NCBI RefSeq assembly: GCF_004154955.1
Contig: NZ_CP011524.1
Location: 2,294,001 to 2,358,000, forward strand
DNA: 64,000 nucleotides
Direction of reading: 5' to 3'
Source of the DNA: Intestinimonas butyriciproducens
Lineage (GTDB): Bacteria; Bacillota; Clostridia; Oscillospirales; Oscillospiraceae
Positions within the stretch are counted from its first letter, which is position 1. The number at the start of each line of letters is the position of its first letter. The position numbers and the translations under genes are program-made. The notes below the pieces were generated by a model. It did no database searches, was not told the DNA's origin, and saw only the letters and a list, made by a program, of their open reading frames with translations. Below are positions 52,149-61,776 of the stretch, in pieces.

Positions 52149-53228
52149 ATGGCCCGTACCAATGAGGGCGGGCGCCTTGCCTACGCCGAGCTTCTGCGGG
52201 TGGTGGCCATGCTGGCGGTCATCGTCCTGCACGTCTCCGGCGGCTGGCTGGAGTCCCTCCCGGTGGGCACTACGGACTGGCACGCCCTCAACATGTGGGA
52301 CAGCCTGTGCCGCTGGTGTGTGCCGGTCTTCGTCATGTGCAGCGGCATGTTTCTGCTGGACCCCCAAAAGGCGCTCTCCTGGCCCTCCCTCTTCCTCCGC
52401 TACATCCTGCGGATGGTCACGGCCCTGCTCTTCTGGGGCGCCGCTTACCGCCTGCTCTATGAGCTTGCCGCCGGGACTCTGAGCCCCGCCAGTCTGCCCC
52501 GCGCCCTCTATGCGGTGATCCTGGGGAACACCGAGACCCACCTGTGGTATCTCACCATGACGATCGGCCTCTATCTCCTCACCCCTTTGCTGCGCGCCTT
52601 TGTCCGCGGGGCCAAGCGGAGCGATTTCCACTGGTTCTTTCTGGTGTACGCCCTCTTCATGCTGGTCATCCCCCTTTTCCTCCGTCTCCGTGGGAGCCAG
52701 ACCGTCGCCCTCTATGCCAACCGGCTCTATCTCAATTTTACCCTGGGCTTTCCGCCCCTGGCCTTTGTGGGGTATTATCTGGCGGGCTACTATCTGAAGA
52801 CCTATACCCTGGGCCGCCTGGCCGAGGGGCTCATCTACGTGCTGGGCATCGCCGGAGGGGCCTTTACCGTGCTGGGCACCTCCCTCCTCTCCCGGCGCGC
52901 CGGCGCTCTGGACGTCACGCTTTACAGCTATCTCACGCCCAACGTCTGCGCCATGGCGGTGGCCGTCTTTGTCCTCTTCCGGTATGTGCTGGGCCTGAGC
53001 GACGAGCGCTCCCGCAGGCAGCGGGCCGGCCGGCTGGCCGGATGCGGCTTCGGCGTCTATCTCTCCCATGTGATCTTTCTGGTGTTGCTGCGCCATTTTG
53101 GGCTGGCCACGCCGCCCATCCCCACGGCGGTCGCCGTTCCCCTCCTCACCCTGGTCATCTTTCTCCCCAGCTTCCTGCTCTCCTGGCTCATCCACAAAAT
53201 CCCTGTGGTGGGGCGATATCTCACCTGA
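52149..53228 (+). CDS. Acyltransferase_3 family membrane O-acyltransferase
   Basis: Protein of 359 residues with about ten helices, of the acyltransferase-3 (OafA/NodX/YfiQ) family. The N-terminal helix LAYAELLRVVAMLAVIVLHV carries the conserved His of HVSGGW, and TETHLWYLTMTIGLYLLTPL and FGVYLSHVIFLVLL show the later signature residues. These enzymes move acetyl or succinyl groups onto extracellular sugars. GAGAGGAAG precedes the ATG, three bases after the VOC stop. An MBOAT and DHHW protein gene follow, making an O-acylation cluster. Confidence 0.88.
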   Translation: MARTNEGGRLAYAELLRVVAMLAVIVLHVSGGWLESLPVGTTDWHALNMWDSLCRWCVPVFVMCSGMFLLDPQKALSWPSLFLRYILRMVTALLFWGAAYRLLYELAAGTLSPASLPRALYAVILGNTETHLWYLTMTIGLYLLTPLLRAFVRGAKRSDFHWFFLVYALFMLVIPLFLRLRGSQTVALYANRLYLNFTLGFPPLAFVGYYLAGYYLKTYTLGRLAEGLIYVLGIAGGAFTVLGTSLLSRRAGALDVTLYSYLTPNVCAMAVAVFVLFRYVLGLSDERSRRQRAGRLAGCGFGVYLSHVIFLVLLRHFGLATPPIPTAVAVPLLTLVIFLPSFLLSWLIHKIPVVGRYLT

Positions 53229-53257
53229 CCCAATCTCCGGACAAAGGAGCTCCGCCC

Positions 53258-54679
53258 ATGCTCTTCTCCAGCTCCATCTTTCTCTTCGCCTTTCTCCCGG
53301 CGGTGCTCCTGGGCTACTATGTGGTCTTTCGGGGCATGCGCCGGGCACAAAACCTACTCCTGCTGGCGGCCTCCCTCTTCTTCTACGCCTGGGGGGAGCC
53401 CTGGTTTGTGCTGGTCATGATGGGTTCCATCCTGGCAAACTACTGCTTCGGCCTCTGGGTGCATGCCTGGAGGCGGCGGGGCAGGCGGCCCGCGCTGCCT
53501 GTGACCGCCGCCGTGGTATGCAACCTGGGGCTCCTTTTTGTGTTCAAATACCTCACCTTTACCCTGGAAAACCTGAACCTGGCGGGGCTCAACACCCCTG
53601 TTCCGGTGATCGGCCTGCCCATCGGCATCTCCTTCTTCACCTTCCAGGCCCTGAGCTATGTCCTTGACGTGGCCATGGGGACGGCACAGGTTCAGCGCAA
53701 CCCCCTCCGGCTGGGCCTCTACATCTCCCTCTTTCCCCAGCTCATCGCCGGGCCCATCGTCAAGTACTCCACCGTAGCCGACGAGATCGAGGGCCGCCGG
53801 GAGACCTGGGCGGACTTCTCCTCCGGCTGCTGCCGCTTCATTGTGGGCCTGGGGAAAAAGGTGCTCCTCTCCAACCAATTGGCCGGGGTGGCCGACGCCG
53901 CCTGGGACACGCCGGGCGGGGAGCTCTCCGCCGCCCTTGCCTGGCTGGGGGCCCTGTGCTATACCCTGCAGATCTACTATGACTTCTCCGGCTACTCCGA
54001 TATGGCCATCGGTCTGGGCCAGTTGTTTGGTTTCCACTTTTTAGAGAACTTTAACTATCCCTATTTCTCCCGTTCGGTGACGGAGTTCTGGCGGCGGTGG
54101 CACATCTCCCTGTCCACCTGGTTTCGGGACTATGTGTACATCCCTCTGGGCGGAAGCCGGAGAGGTCCGTGGCGGACCTACCGGAATCTCTTCGTTGTGT
54201 GGCTGCTCACCGGCGTATGGCACGGGGCCAACTGGACGTTTCTTTGCTGGGGCCTCTTCTATTTCCTGCTGCTGTGCCTGGAAAAGCTGGGGGCCTCCGG
54301 CCGCCCTATCCCCGCCCCCGCAGGCTGGGCCTGGACCTTCCTCATGGTCAACTTCGGCTGGGTTCTCTTCCGGGCCCCCTCTCTCCCCGCCGCCCTGGAC
54401 TATCTGGGCGCCATGTTCTCCCCGGGCCGCGTCACCGGTCTCCAGGCTTGTTATTACTGGGAGCAATATTTCCTCGTAATTCTACTATCTGTTTTCTTCT
54501 CCTTCCCTGTGGGCCGGTGGCTCACGGAAAAGGTGGAGGTCTATCTGGGCCGATACGCCCCCCACGTGTTTCCTCTGTGGGATATGGTATACGGCGCCTC
54601 TCTGCTGCTCCTCTTCCTGGCCTCGTCGGCCTTTCTGGTCAAGGGGACCTATAACCCCTTCATCTACTTCAATTTTTAG
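53258..54679 (+). CDS. MBOAT O-acyltransferase (AlgI/DltB-like)
   Basis: Membrane-bound O-acyltransferase of 473 residues. The sequence shows LLAASLFFYAWGEPWFVLVM, ISFFTFQALSYVLDVAMGTA, FPQLIAGPIVKYSTVADEIE, YYDFSGYSDMAIGLGQLFGF, PYFSRSVTEFWRRWHISLST, FRDYVYIPLGGSRRG, and the catalytic His in LTGVWHGANWTFLCWG. These are diagnostic of the AlgI group. AAAGGAG lies before the ATG. It transfers acyl groups across the membrane; the cluster suggests an acylated surface polysaccharide, not D-alanylation, because no dltA or dltC is near. Confidence 0.94.
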   Translation: MLFSSSIFLFAFLPAVLLGYYVVFRGMRRAQNLLLLAASLFFYAWGEPWFVLVMMGSILANYCFGLWVHAWRRRGRRPALPVTAAVVCNLGLLFVFKYLTFTLENLNLAGLNTPVPVIGLPIGISFFTFQALSYVLDVAMGTAQVQRNPLRLGLYISLFPQLIAGPIVKYSTVADEIEGRRETWADFSSGCCRFIVGLGKKVLLSNQLAGVADAAWDTPGGELSAALAWLGALCYTLQIYYDFSGYSDMAIGLGQLFGFHFLENFNYPYFSRSVTEFWRRWHISLSTWFRDYVYIPLGGSRRGPWRTYRNLFVVWLLTGVWHGANWTFLCWGLFYFLLLCLEKLGASGRPIPAPAGWAWTFLMVNFGWVLFRAPSLPAALDYLGAMFSPGRVTGLQACYYWEQYFLVILLSVFFSFPVGRWLTEKVEVYLGRYAPHVFPLWDMVYGASLLLLFLASSAFLVKGTYNPFIYFNF

Positions 54680-54702
54680 CCCGCAGAAAGGAGGGCCTCC
54701 CC

Positions 54703-56052
54703 TTGGTCAAACCGCATACCAATCTGGGTGCCCTGCTCTTTCTGGGTGCACTGGCGGCGGGCGCGCTCCTGCTGGTCACCGGGCTTGCCGACACGTCCCC
54801 GGCCCGCAAGGGTGTGCGCCTCCCCCAGCGCAGCGGAGCCTCCTTTGTCGCCCATGCCCGCATGGGCGACGGCTGGGGCGGCCCCAGCCAGAAGGGCAGG
54901 GCCCGGGAGGCGGCGCGGACACCTCTGGAAGAACGAATACAGTCGTTCATCGGCTCCGCCGAGGCCACGGCCAACAGCGCCCTGGAACAGGACCACTTCT
55001 TTATCCAGCTCTACGGCGAGGTCCAGAAGCTCTCCGGCCGGACCGTGGTGGAGGACGCCGACCCCCGTTACTCGGTGGTAAAGCTCACCGACGGCACCCT
55101 CACTTTCGTAAACGACCAGGCGCTGGACGTCTCCGGACATGGCCGGTCCGTGGCCCGTCTCTCCCGCGCCCTGGAGAAGCGGGATATCCCCCTTCTCTAT
55201 GTCCAGGCCCCACAGAAGCTCCAGAGCGGCGACCCCCGCCTGCCGGATGGAGTGTCGGACTACGGCAACGACTATGCCGACCAGATCCTCGCCGTGCTGG
55301 AGGAACAGGGCGTGGCGGCGCTGGACCTGCGGGAGACCCTGGCCGCCTGCGGCCGGGACTGGTCTTCCCTCTTTTTCCGCACCGACCACCACTGGACCCC
55401 GGAGGCCGGCTTTCTCGCCTGCCAGACCATCGCGGAGACCCTGCGCCGGGATTACGGCTTCACGATCCCCGGGAAATACACCGATGAGCGCTTTTTCACC
55501 CGTACCTTTTATTCGGACTACTTCCTGGGCAGCCAGGGCAAACGGGTGGGCTCCCTCTACGCCGGAGTGGACGACATAGAGCTCTGGGTCCCCACCTTTC
55601 ATACCAATTTCACCTATTCCATCCCCATCTATGATATGGAGCGCACCGGCCCCTTTGAGGAATCCCTCCTCTTCCCGGAGCGGGTGGAGGAGCGGGACTA
55701 TTTCGGAGGCAATCCATATACCCTTTACGCCGGTGGGGATTACCCCATGGGGCGCATCTACAACGAGGTACATCCGGAAGGAAAACGCATCCTTCTGCTG
55801 CGGGACTCCTATGCCTGCGCCCTCACCCCCTTCCTGGCCCTGAGCTGCGGAGAGCTCATCACCATAGACCTGCGGTACTTCCATGACGACCTGCTCTCCT
55901 ACGTGGACTGGCTGGAGCCGGACGTGGTGCTGGTGATGTACACCGCGGGCAGCCTGGCCCTGGACCCCCTCTTCGATTTCTTCCCCGCGGGCGACTTCTG
56001 TCTGGACACCTATCAAAGTGCGCCGCCCATCGCCCAAAAACCGGAACTGTGA
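54703..56052 (+). CDS. DHHW family protein (AlgJ/AlgX-like)
   Basis: Extracytoplasmic protein of 449 residues with an N-terminal membrane helix (about 8-28, LGALLFLGALAAGALLLVTG). The diagnostic motif is FFRTDHHWTPEAGFLACQ near residue 225, with the catalytic Asp/His pair, followed later by LLLRDSYACALTPFLAL, which holds the nucleophile-like Ser. The fold is SGNH-like. Such proteins pair with MBOATs and finish polysaccharide O-acetylation outside the membrane. It starts at TTG with AAAGGAGGG 7 bases upstream. It follows the MBOAT gene by 23 bases. Confidence 0.9.
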   Translation: MVKPHTNLGALLFLGALAAGALLLVTGLADTSPARKGVRLPQRSGASFVAHARMGDGWGGPSQKGRAREAARTPLEERIQSFIGSAEATANSALEQDHFFIQLYGEVQKLSGRTVVEDADPRYSVVKLTDGTLTFVNDQALDVSGHGRSVARLSRALEKRDIPLLYVQAPQKLQSGDPRLPDGVSDYGNDYADQILAVLEEQGVAALDLRETLAACGRDWSSLFFRTDHHWTPEAGFLACQTIAETLRRDYGFTIPGKYTDERFFTRTFYSDYFLGSQGKRVGSLYAGVDDIELWVPTFHTNFTYSIPIYDMERTGPFEESLLFPERVEERDYFGGNPYTLYAGGDYPMGRIYNEVHPEGKRILLLRDSYACALTPFLALSCGELITIDLRYFHDDLLSYVDWLEPDVVLVMYTAGSLALDPLFDFFPAGDFCLDTYQSAPPIAQKPEL

Positions 56053-56063
56053 GGTAATTGCCT

Positions 56064-57266
56064 ATGTCCTCCGCCCTGCCCGACGCCCGCCGCCTGGACT
56101 ACCACTATATCGCCATGCAGACGGGCTTCTGGGCCATGTTTGCCGCCGTCTGCGCCTATCAGGCCGCGCTGCTCACGGCGCGGGGATTCACCAACGGCGA
56201 GGCGGGAATGCTCATCGCCGTGCGGTGTCTGGCCGGCATCGTGTGCCAGCCGGCGCTGGGAAGCTTTGCCGACAGGCATCCCGGCATCCCGCTACGGCGC
56301 ATCGTCAGCCTGTCCCTGGTCCTCAGTCTGGCGGCCAGTCTGGTGTTCCTGCTCTTCCCCATGGGCATGGCGGGCACCATCGCCGTCCTGGTGGTCATGG
56401 GTGGCTTTGAGATCTCCTCCTATCCCCTGATGGACGCCATGGCCATCCAGTTCATCAGCTTGGGCGTCCCGATCCGGTACAGTCTGGGCCGGGGCATCGG
56501 CTCCTTTTCCTATGCGGTGGTCTGCATTTTCCTGGGGCTCCAGGTCACCCGCTTCGGGGTGGAGTCCACCCTTATCACCCACGCCCTGCTGGTAGCCCTG
56601 GAGATCGCCCTGGTCGCCACCTATCCCTTCTGCCCCGCGGGACCCAAGGTTGCCCATGAGGCGCGGAAGCCCCACTCCGTGTTCTGGCTGCTGCGGCAGA
56701 ATCCCGCCTTCACCGTCATGCTGCTGGCCATCCTTCTGGGCATCACCGGCTGCCTACCCATGTCCAACTTCCTGGTCAACGTGGTGGTGAGCCGCGGGGG
56801 CACGGAGGGAAGTCTGGGCGCCGCGCTCTTTCTTATGGCAGCCTTCGAGCTGCCCACCGCCTTTCTTTTTCAGCGCCTCTATCGGAGGCTGGGCGGCGGT
56901 CGTCTCCTGCTGGTGAGCATTCTCTTCTGCTTTGGAAAGGCCCTGGCCCTCTTCCTCGCCCCCGACCTCTTCTGGGTGTTTCTCGCCCAGCCCCTTCAAA
57001 TGCTGGGCTATGGTCTCTTCACCCCCACCTCGGTCTACTATGTCAATGAGTCCGTCCCCGAGGAGGACCGGATAAAGGGGCAGACGGTGATGATGGTGGC
57101 CTCCAACGGCCTGGGCGGCGTCCTCGGAAGTCTCCTGGCCGGGAGGGCCCTGGACCTGGGCGGCGCCAACCTGATGCTGGCGTTCTGTATGGTCTGCTGT
57201 GTCCTGGCCGCAGGGCTGGCCCTGGCCTCTCTCCGCATGAGCCGGGGAACGGCGCCGGTCCGCTGA
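56064..57266 (+). CDS. MFS transporter (LacY/nucleoside permease-like group)
   Basis: Membrane protein of 400 residues with about twelve helices. It shows TARGFTNGEAGMLIAVRCLA, GSFADRHPGIPLRRIVSLSL (the loop 2-3 motif), a long central loop (FCPAGPKVAHEARKP), and the C-terminal half with YYVNESVPEEDRIKGQTVMM and LGGVLGSLLAGRALDLGGAN. These fit the MFS_1-like group. The substrate is unknown. GAGG lies nine bases before ATG 56064; a TTG at 56058 is the longer option. It follows the acylation cluster by 11 bases, perhaps in the same transcript. Confidence 0.85.
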   Translation: MSSALPDARRLDYHYIAMQTGFWAMFAAVCAYQAALLTARGFTNGEAGMLIAVRCLAGIVCQPALGSFADRHPGIPLRRIVSLSLVLSLAASLVFLLFPMGMAGTIAVLVVMGGFEISSYPLMDAMAIQFISLGVPIRYSLGRGIGSFSYAVVCIFLGLQVTRFGVESTLITHALLVALEIALVATYPFCPAGPKVAHEARKPHSVFWLLRQNPAFTVMLLAILLGITGCLPMSNFLVNVVVSRGGTEGSLGAALFLMAAFELPTAFLFQRLYRRLGGGRLLLVSILFCFGKALALFLAPDLFWVFLAQPLQMLGYGLFTPTSVYYVNESVPEEDRIKGQTVMMVASNGLGGVLGSLLAGRALDLGGANLMLAFCMVCCVLAAGLALASLRMSRGTAPVR

Positions 57267-57282
57267 AGCCGGCACCAGACGT

Positions 57283-57328
57283 AAAAAGCCGCCCCCGGAG
57301 CCTGCGTCGGCTCCGGGGGTGGCTTTTT
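57283..57328. terminator. Bidirectional intrinsic terminator
   Basis: AAAAAGCC plus a GC-rich arm pair with the complement ending GGCTTTTT, about 20 bp with a 6-base loop and one mismatch. It separates the convergent MFS and SLH genes and ends both transcripts. Confidence 0.9.
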
Positions 57329-57342
57329 CCACTTTTCGGGGA

Positions 57343-59745
57343 TCAGCCCGCCACGACCAGGCGGACCTTGCCGCCTTCGTCGGGGGATTTGTCATAGTAA
57401 ACGGTCAGTGTGCCGGAATAGGCCCGGGCCAGGTTGAGGGCATTCTTATAGTCCTCGTCCGAGGCCTTCTCCCCCACGGCAAACCATGTCTCGGTGGCCT
57501 TATTGTAGCACTGGACATTGTCGGCGATGGGCAGGACCATGCTGGGCAGCGTCAGGGTCATCTCGTCCATATCAAAGGCGTCGCTGCGGACGTTGTCCAC
57601 GGATTTCAGCTCCACGGCGGTCCCCAGCGTCCGGGTCCCATCCTTCCGCTTGGGCCCTTCCACGACCCCATAGGGCTTTCCGTCCCGGTAGTTCGTGTAG
57701 GTGAGCAGACCGGCGGCGGGGCTCGGGTTCTCCGCATTTTCGATCCCCACATGGGTGGTGGTGCTCCAGCCCGTGACCGTATCGGGATTCTCCAGATCGC
57801 CGTAGATGGGCTTCCTGGTGGTCTCGACCTTGAGCATACCATAGGTGTAGCAGTCTCCGGTGGCGTCATTGAGCACCACGATGTCGGCGTTGCCCGCGTA
57901 GTCCGTGTGGACATAGGTGATCTGTCCGGCGGGGACGGTGGCGCGGGTGATGTCCTCCAGTTCGATCTCCACCAGGGGGCTGGCGTTCACCTGCTCGTAA
58001 AGCTTTACGTTATCGGAGAGCTTTACCGAACCCATGGTCCGTTTCTGCACATCCAGGGCGGATTTGGAGCCGCCTCCGGTGAGCTTGGTGAGGCTCAGGC
58101 GCCCCTTCTGCGTGGAGGAAACGCTGACCAGTTGTCCCAGCATATCGTCCGCCCGCGTCCCGGTGTAGGCGGTGCCGCCCGTCAGGGTGAGGGGCTTGCC
58201 GTTCTCATCCAGAAGATTGAGAGTGGTGATGGTGGCGTTGCCGGAGGAGTCGATGCTCTCCACTGTGCCCACGGTGGTGGACTTGGCCGCGGAAGTCTCC
58301 ACCGCACCGGCCACCATGCCGTTGTAGGCCAGCAGAAGGGTGAGCTTATCCCCGGGCTCAAAGGAGCGCAGGTCGGATGCCGCGCCGGGCAGCACGGTGA
58401 AATCATGCCCCATTACCGTAATGGTGGCCGGCGTATCCCGGTTGGGGTAGACGTTCTCATAGATACCGGTGATGCGCAGGTCGGAGACGTACATCACGTT
58501 GTTGGCCGCGTCGAAGGTCGTCACGTCGTACTGGCGGATATCCTCCGTGGTGGCCGGGATCCCGTTTTTATAGACGGCATAGGACTCGTTTCCGGAATAG
58601 TTGGGCTTATTCTTCACCACCGTGGTGGAGTTGTCCGTCCTTCCGGCCGCGGTGCGCACAAAGATATATTCCAGCTCTCCTGCGGCGGAGTACTGCAACA
58701 CCGCCTGGGTCCCGGCGGCCAGGCCGCTGAGGTACACCTTGTCGTACGTGGTAGCCTTGCCGTCCTGCCACACCTCGGTCTTTTCCGGCTCATCGATGTC
58801 CACGGTGCCCCCGCCGGAGACCTTCATGCTGTCGTAGGCCATGGAGAGGATGCCCACCACCTGCTGGGTGCCGTTTTCGGAGGGCTGGACGGCCACGATC
58901 TTCTCGTCCTTATCCAGCATCAGCTTGGCCCGGCGGCCCACCAGGTCGTCGGAGAAGGGGGCGTGGTCGGTCTTATACACCTTATCCTCGGACACCTTCA
59001 CACCGGCGGCGCCGTCGGGAGCGATCGCCGCCACATCAAAGACGATGGTCTCATCGGTGATGGTGCACGCCAGATTGGTGAGGTATTCCTTATCGCTGCC
59101 CTTGGTATCGATGAACAGCAGATTTTCCATCAGGAGGGCGGTCTGGCCCCGGGTGATGGTATCCCCGGCCGCCAGCCTCACCCCGTCGGAGAGCGCCAGC
59201 TCATCGGCCTTGGCCAGATAGCCGCTGGGCCACACCATTCCCACATCGCTGTCCCCATAGCCCAGGATGCGCACCAGAATGGTGACGGCCTCCGCATAGG
59301 TGATGGCCCGGTCCGGATTGAAATTGCCGTAGGCGTCTCCCCGGATGATGCCCGGAGTGGTGGAGGCGTTCTCCCCGGAGCCGCTGGTGGTGCTCTGGGT
59401 GGCCACGGCGATATAACCCCTGGCCCAGTGGGTGGCCGGGACGTCCTTGAAGATGGTGCGGTTCATCTGGGCCGGCACCTGGTCGCCGTTGCCCATGAGC
59501 TCCACCGCCATCTTGCAGAATTCCGCCCGGGTGAGGGTGCGCTCCGGCGTAAAGGCGGTGCCGCCGGTACCGTTGACGATACCCAGGAGCCGCAGGGTCT
59601 CAGCGGCCCCCGCCACCTCGGGGTCGGCGATGTCGGTAAAGGCGGTGGAAACTGTGGACGCGGTGTCTGCCGCTGTGGGCAGGACCAGCATACCGCACAG
59701 GACGGCGCAGGTGAGCAGCAGCGACAAAACTCGTTTTGTTCTCAT
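57343..59745 (-). CDS. S-layer homology domain protein, secreted
   Basis: Protein of 800 residues. A signal peptide (about 1-27, LPTAADT) is followed by SLH repeats (about 35-220): FTDIADPEVAGAAETLRLLG, FTPERTLTRAEFCKMAVELM, FKDVPATHWARGYIAVATQS and FNPDRAITYAEAVTILVRIL. The remaining 570 residues are beta-rich with no recognised domain, including many Thr/Ser/Gly segments. It probably coats the cell wall. A ribosome binding site AAGGAGA precedes the ATG. It follows the MacAB-type system in the same direction, only about 35 bases away, so the efflux system may export or co-regulate it. Confidence 0.88.
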   Translation of the reverse strand: MRTKRVLSLLLTCAVLCGMLVLPTAADTASTVSTAFTDIADPEVAGAAETLRLLGIVNGTGGTAFTPERTLTRAEFCKMAVELMGNGDQVPAQMNRTIFKDVPATHWARGYIAVATQSTTSGSGENASTTPGIIRGDAYGNFNPDRAITYAEAVTILVRILGYGDSDVGMVWPSGYLAKADELALSDGVRLAAGDTITRGQTALLMENLLFIDTKGSDKEYLTNLACTITDETIVFDVAAIAPDGAAGVKVSEDKVYKTDHAPFSDDLVGRRAKLMLDKDEKIVAVQPSENGTQQVVGILSMAYDSMKVSGGGTVDIDEPEKTEVWQDGKATTYDKVYLSGLAAGTQAVLQYSAAGELEYIFVRTAAGRTDNSTTVVKNKPNYSGNESYAVYKNGIPATTEDIRQYDVTTFDAANNVMYVSDLRITGIYENVYPNRDTPATITVMGHDFTVLPGAASDLRSFEPGDKLTLLLAYNGMVAGAVETSAAKSTTVGTVESIDSSGNATITTLNLLDENGKPLTLTGGTAYTGTRADDMLGQLVSVSSTQKGRLSLTKLTGGGSKSALDVQKRTMGSVKLSDNVKLYEQVNASPLVEIELEDITRATVPAGQITYVHTDYAGNADIVVLNDATGDCYTYGMLKVETTRKPIYGDLENPDTVTGWSTTTHVGIENAENPSPAAGLLTYTNYRDGKPYGVVEGPKRKDGTRTLGTAVELKSVDNVRSDAFDMDEMTLTLPSMVLPIADNVQCYNKATETWFAVGEKASDEDYKNALNLARAYSGTLTVYYDKSPDEGGKVRLVVAG

Positions 59746-59779
59746 ATCTTTTCTCTCCTTGCAGTGTGGAGTTGCACCC

Positions 59780-61075
59780 TTATTCCGCCCGCAGGGCCAC
59801 CACGGGCTGAAGGCCGCTGGCCTTGATGGCGGGGTACATGCCGAAGATGATGCCCAGCGCCACGGAAATGGCCGCAGCGGCCACGGTGATGGCCGCGCTG
59901 GGGATGAGTATGGTGCCGAAGGACAGCTTTCCCACGATCAGCGTGCCGATATAGCCCACGCCGATGCCGAAGATGCCGCCGATGCCGCAGATCATAGCGG
60001 CCTCAATGAGAAACTGGACCACGATGCTCTTCCGCTCGGCGCCGATGGCCTTGCGGATACCGATCTCTCTGGTCCGCTCGGTGACGGTGACCAGCATGAT
60101 ATTCATGATGCCGATGCCGCCCACCAGCAGGGAGATGGCCGCGATGCCGCCCAGGAACCGCTGCTGCATGGCGTTGGCCTCGTTGGATTCGTTCTGCCAG
60201 GTATCCTCGGAGTAGATGCTGTAGCTCCCGGAGTTTGTGTTGATGATTCCGGAGAGGAAGCCGTTGAGGCTGGTGGTGACCTCCTTGATGGCGTCGGAGT
60301 TCTTGACCTTGACCACATACTCCTCGATGGGCTGGTTGTCGTTGAAGAGCCGGGTCATGGTGCTGGGCAGGAGGATCATGCGGTCCAGCCGCTTGATGGA
60401 CTCGCTCATCCACTGCGCTTCCTCAGAGGTGCCCAGGTCCGCGCCGGAGCCCTTGCTCTTATAGACGCCCACCACCCGGAAGGGGGTGCCGTTGATAGAG
60501 ATGGTCTTGTCCACGGGGTCGGCAAAGGAGAACAGATACTCCGCCGTGGCCGCGCCCAAGACACAGACCTGATTGGAATTCTCCACATCCAGATAGGACA
60601 GATCCCGCCCTTTTGAGATCACATAATCGTTGCAGAGACCGAACTTGTCATTGCCCAGATAGATCTGGGGATAGTCACTGCTGCTGTCGTAGCTGACCAT
60701 CACGCCTCCGCCGCCGTAGGATCGATTGGAGTTCCGGCTGAGGGTCTTGGACTCATACTTGATGGTGGGACTGGACCAGATATATCCGTTGGGGGAAACA
60801 CCCACCACGCCGTCGAGCTGGAGGCAGTAGTCGTAGAGCGCCTGCCCCACATCCACGCTGCTGGAATTGCCCCAGGTATAGGCGGAGACGTTGATTTTGT
60901 TGCTGCCCATACTCTCATAGTAGGCCTTCATGGCCATATTCTGGCCCTGCGCGTAGGATACCAGGATGATCACGGCGGCCAGGCCGATGATGATGCCCAG
61001 CATGGTCAGGGCGGAGCGGCCTTTGTTGGACGATATGGATTTGGCCGCCATCTTGATGGCTTGGGTCAGGTTCAC
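59780..61075 (-). CDS. MacB-type ABC transporter permease (FtsX domain)
   Basis: Membrane protein of 431 residues with four helices and a large extracytoplasmic MacB core domain (about 45-280). The N-terminus LTQAIKMAAKSISSNKGRSA and the helix TMLGIIIGLAAVIILVSYAQ are typical. The FtsX domain shows GIAAISLLVGGIGIMNIMLV and TERTREIGIRKAIGAERKSI. It starts at GTG with AGGAGGT upstream and overlaps the ATPase stop as GTGA. With the ATPase and HlyD protein it forms a tripartite-like system; in a Gram-positive host without outer membrane, such sets export peptides or drugs. Confidence 0.92.
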   Translation of the reverse strand: MNLTQAIKMAAKSISSNKGRSALTMLGIIIGLAAVIILVSYAQGQNMAMKAYYESMGSNKINVSAYTWGNSSSVDVGQALYDYCLQLDGVVGVSPNGYIWSSPTIKYESKTLSRNSNRSYGGGGVMVSYDSSSDYPQIYLGNDKFGLCNDYVISKGRDLSYLDVENSNQVCVLGAATAEYLFSFADPVDKTISINGTPFRVVGVYKSKGSGADLGTSEEAQWMSESIKRLDRMILLPSTMTRLFNDNQPIEEYVVKVKNSDAIKEVTTSLNGFLSGIINTNSGSYSIYSEDTWQNESNEANAMQQRFLGGIAAISLLVGGIGIMNIMLVTVTERTREIGIRKAIGAERKSIVVQFLIEAAMICGIGGIFGIGVGYIGTLIVGKLSFGTILIPSAAITVAAAAISVALGIIFGMYPAIKASGLQPVVALRAE

Positions 61076-61767
61076 AGGCCCACCTCCTCTCGTGTGCCGT
61101 CGCCCACAATGCGGCCGTCGGAGATGCGGACGATCCGCTCGGCGGTGGCGGCGATGCCGTTGTCGTGGGTGATGAGGATGACGGTGGTACCGTCCTCATG
61201 GAGATTGTGCAGGATCTCCAGCACGTGCCTGCCGGTCTTGGAGTCCAGGGCGCCGGTGGGCTCGTCGGCCATGATAATGGGGGGACGGGTGGCAATGGCC
61301 CGCGCGATGGCCACCCGCTGCTGCTGTCCGCCGGACATCTCTGCGGGCTTGTGCTGCCAGCGGTCCTCCATGGACACCTTTTCCAGCGCCTCCATCACCA
61401 TGTCCTCCCGCTTGCCCAGAGGCACGCCCTGGTAGATGAGAGGGAGCTCCACGTTCTCATAGGCGCTCAGGGCCGGGATCAAATTGTATCCCTGGAAGAT
61501 GAAGCCGATCTCCTTGTTCCGGATGTGGGCCAGCTCCCGGTCCGTCCGCTCGGTGATGTCGGTGCCGTCCAGCCAGTAGTCCCCATAGGTAGGGATGTCC
61601 AGACAGCCCAGGATGTTCATCAGCGTGGACTTGCCGGAGCCGGACTGGCCGATGATGGCCACGAACTCCCCCCGGTCGATGGTAAGCGTCACGCCGTCCA
61701 GGGCCCGGACCTCGCTCTCCTTGCCCTCATTATAAATCTTATACAGGTTTCTGATGTCTATGAGCAT
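61072..61767 (-). CDS. MacB/LolD-type ABC transporter ATPase
   Basis: ATPase of 231 residues. It shows the typical start LIDIRNLYKIYNEGKESEVR, Walker A IIGQSGSGKSTLMNILGCLD, the lid LIPALSAYENVELPLIYQGV, the signature EMSGGQQQRVAIARAIATRP, Walker B PIIMADEPTGALDSKTG, and ILITHDNGIAAT. The group LolD/MacB is recognised from these. GAGG lies before the ATG. It lies nine bases after the adaptor gene and overlaps the permease by four bases. Confidence 0.95.
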   Translation of the reverse strand: MLIDIRNLYKIYNEGKESEVRALDGVTLTIDRGEFVAIIGQSGSGKSTLMNILGCLDIPTYGDYWLDGTDITERTDRELAHIRNKEIGFIFQGYNLIPALSAYENVELPLIYQGVPLGKREDMVMEALEKVSMEDRWQHKPAEMSGGQQQRVAIARAIATRPPIIMADEPTGALDSKTGRHVLEILHNLHEDGTTVILITHDNGIAATAERIVRISDGRIVGDGTREEVGL

Positions 61768-61776
61768 GGCGCTACC

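Noticed and set aside
57319-59826. Long antisense frame opposite the SLH protein gene
   Set aside because: The SLH gene has signal peptide, repeats and ribosome binding site; the opposite frame has none.
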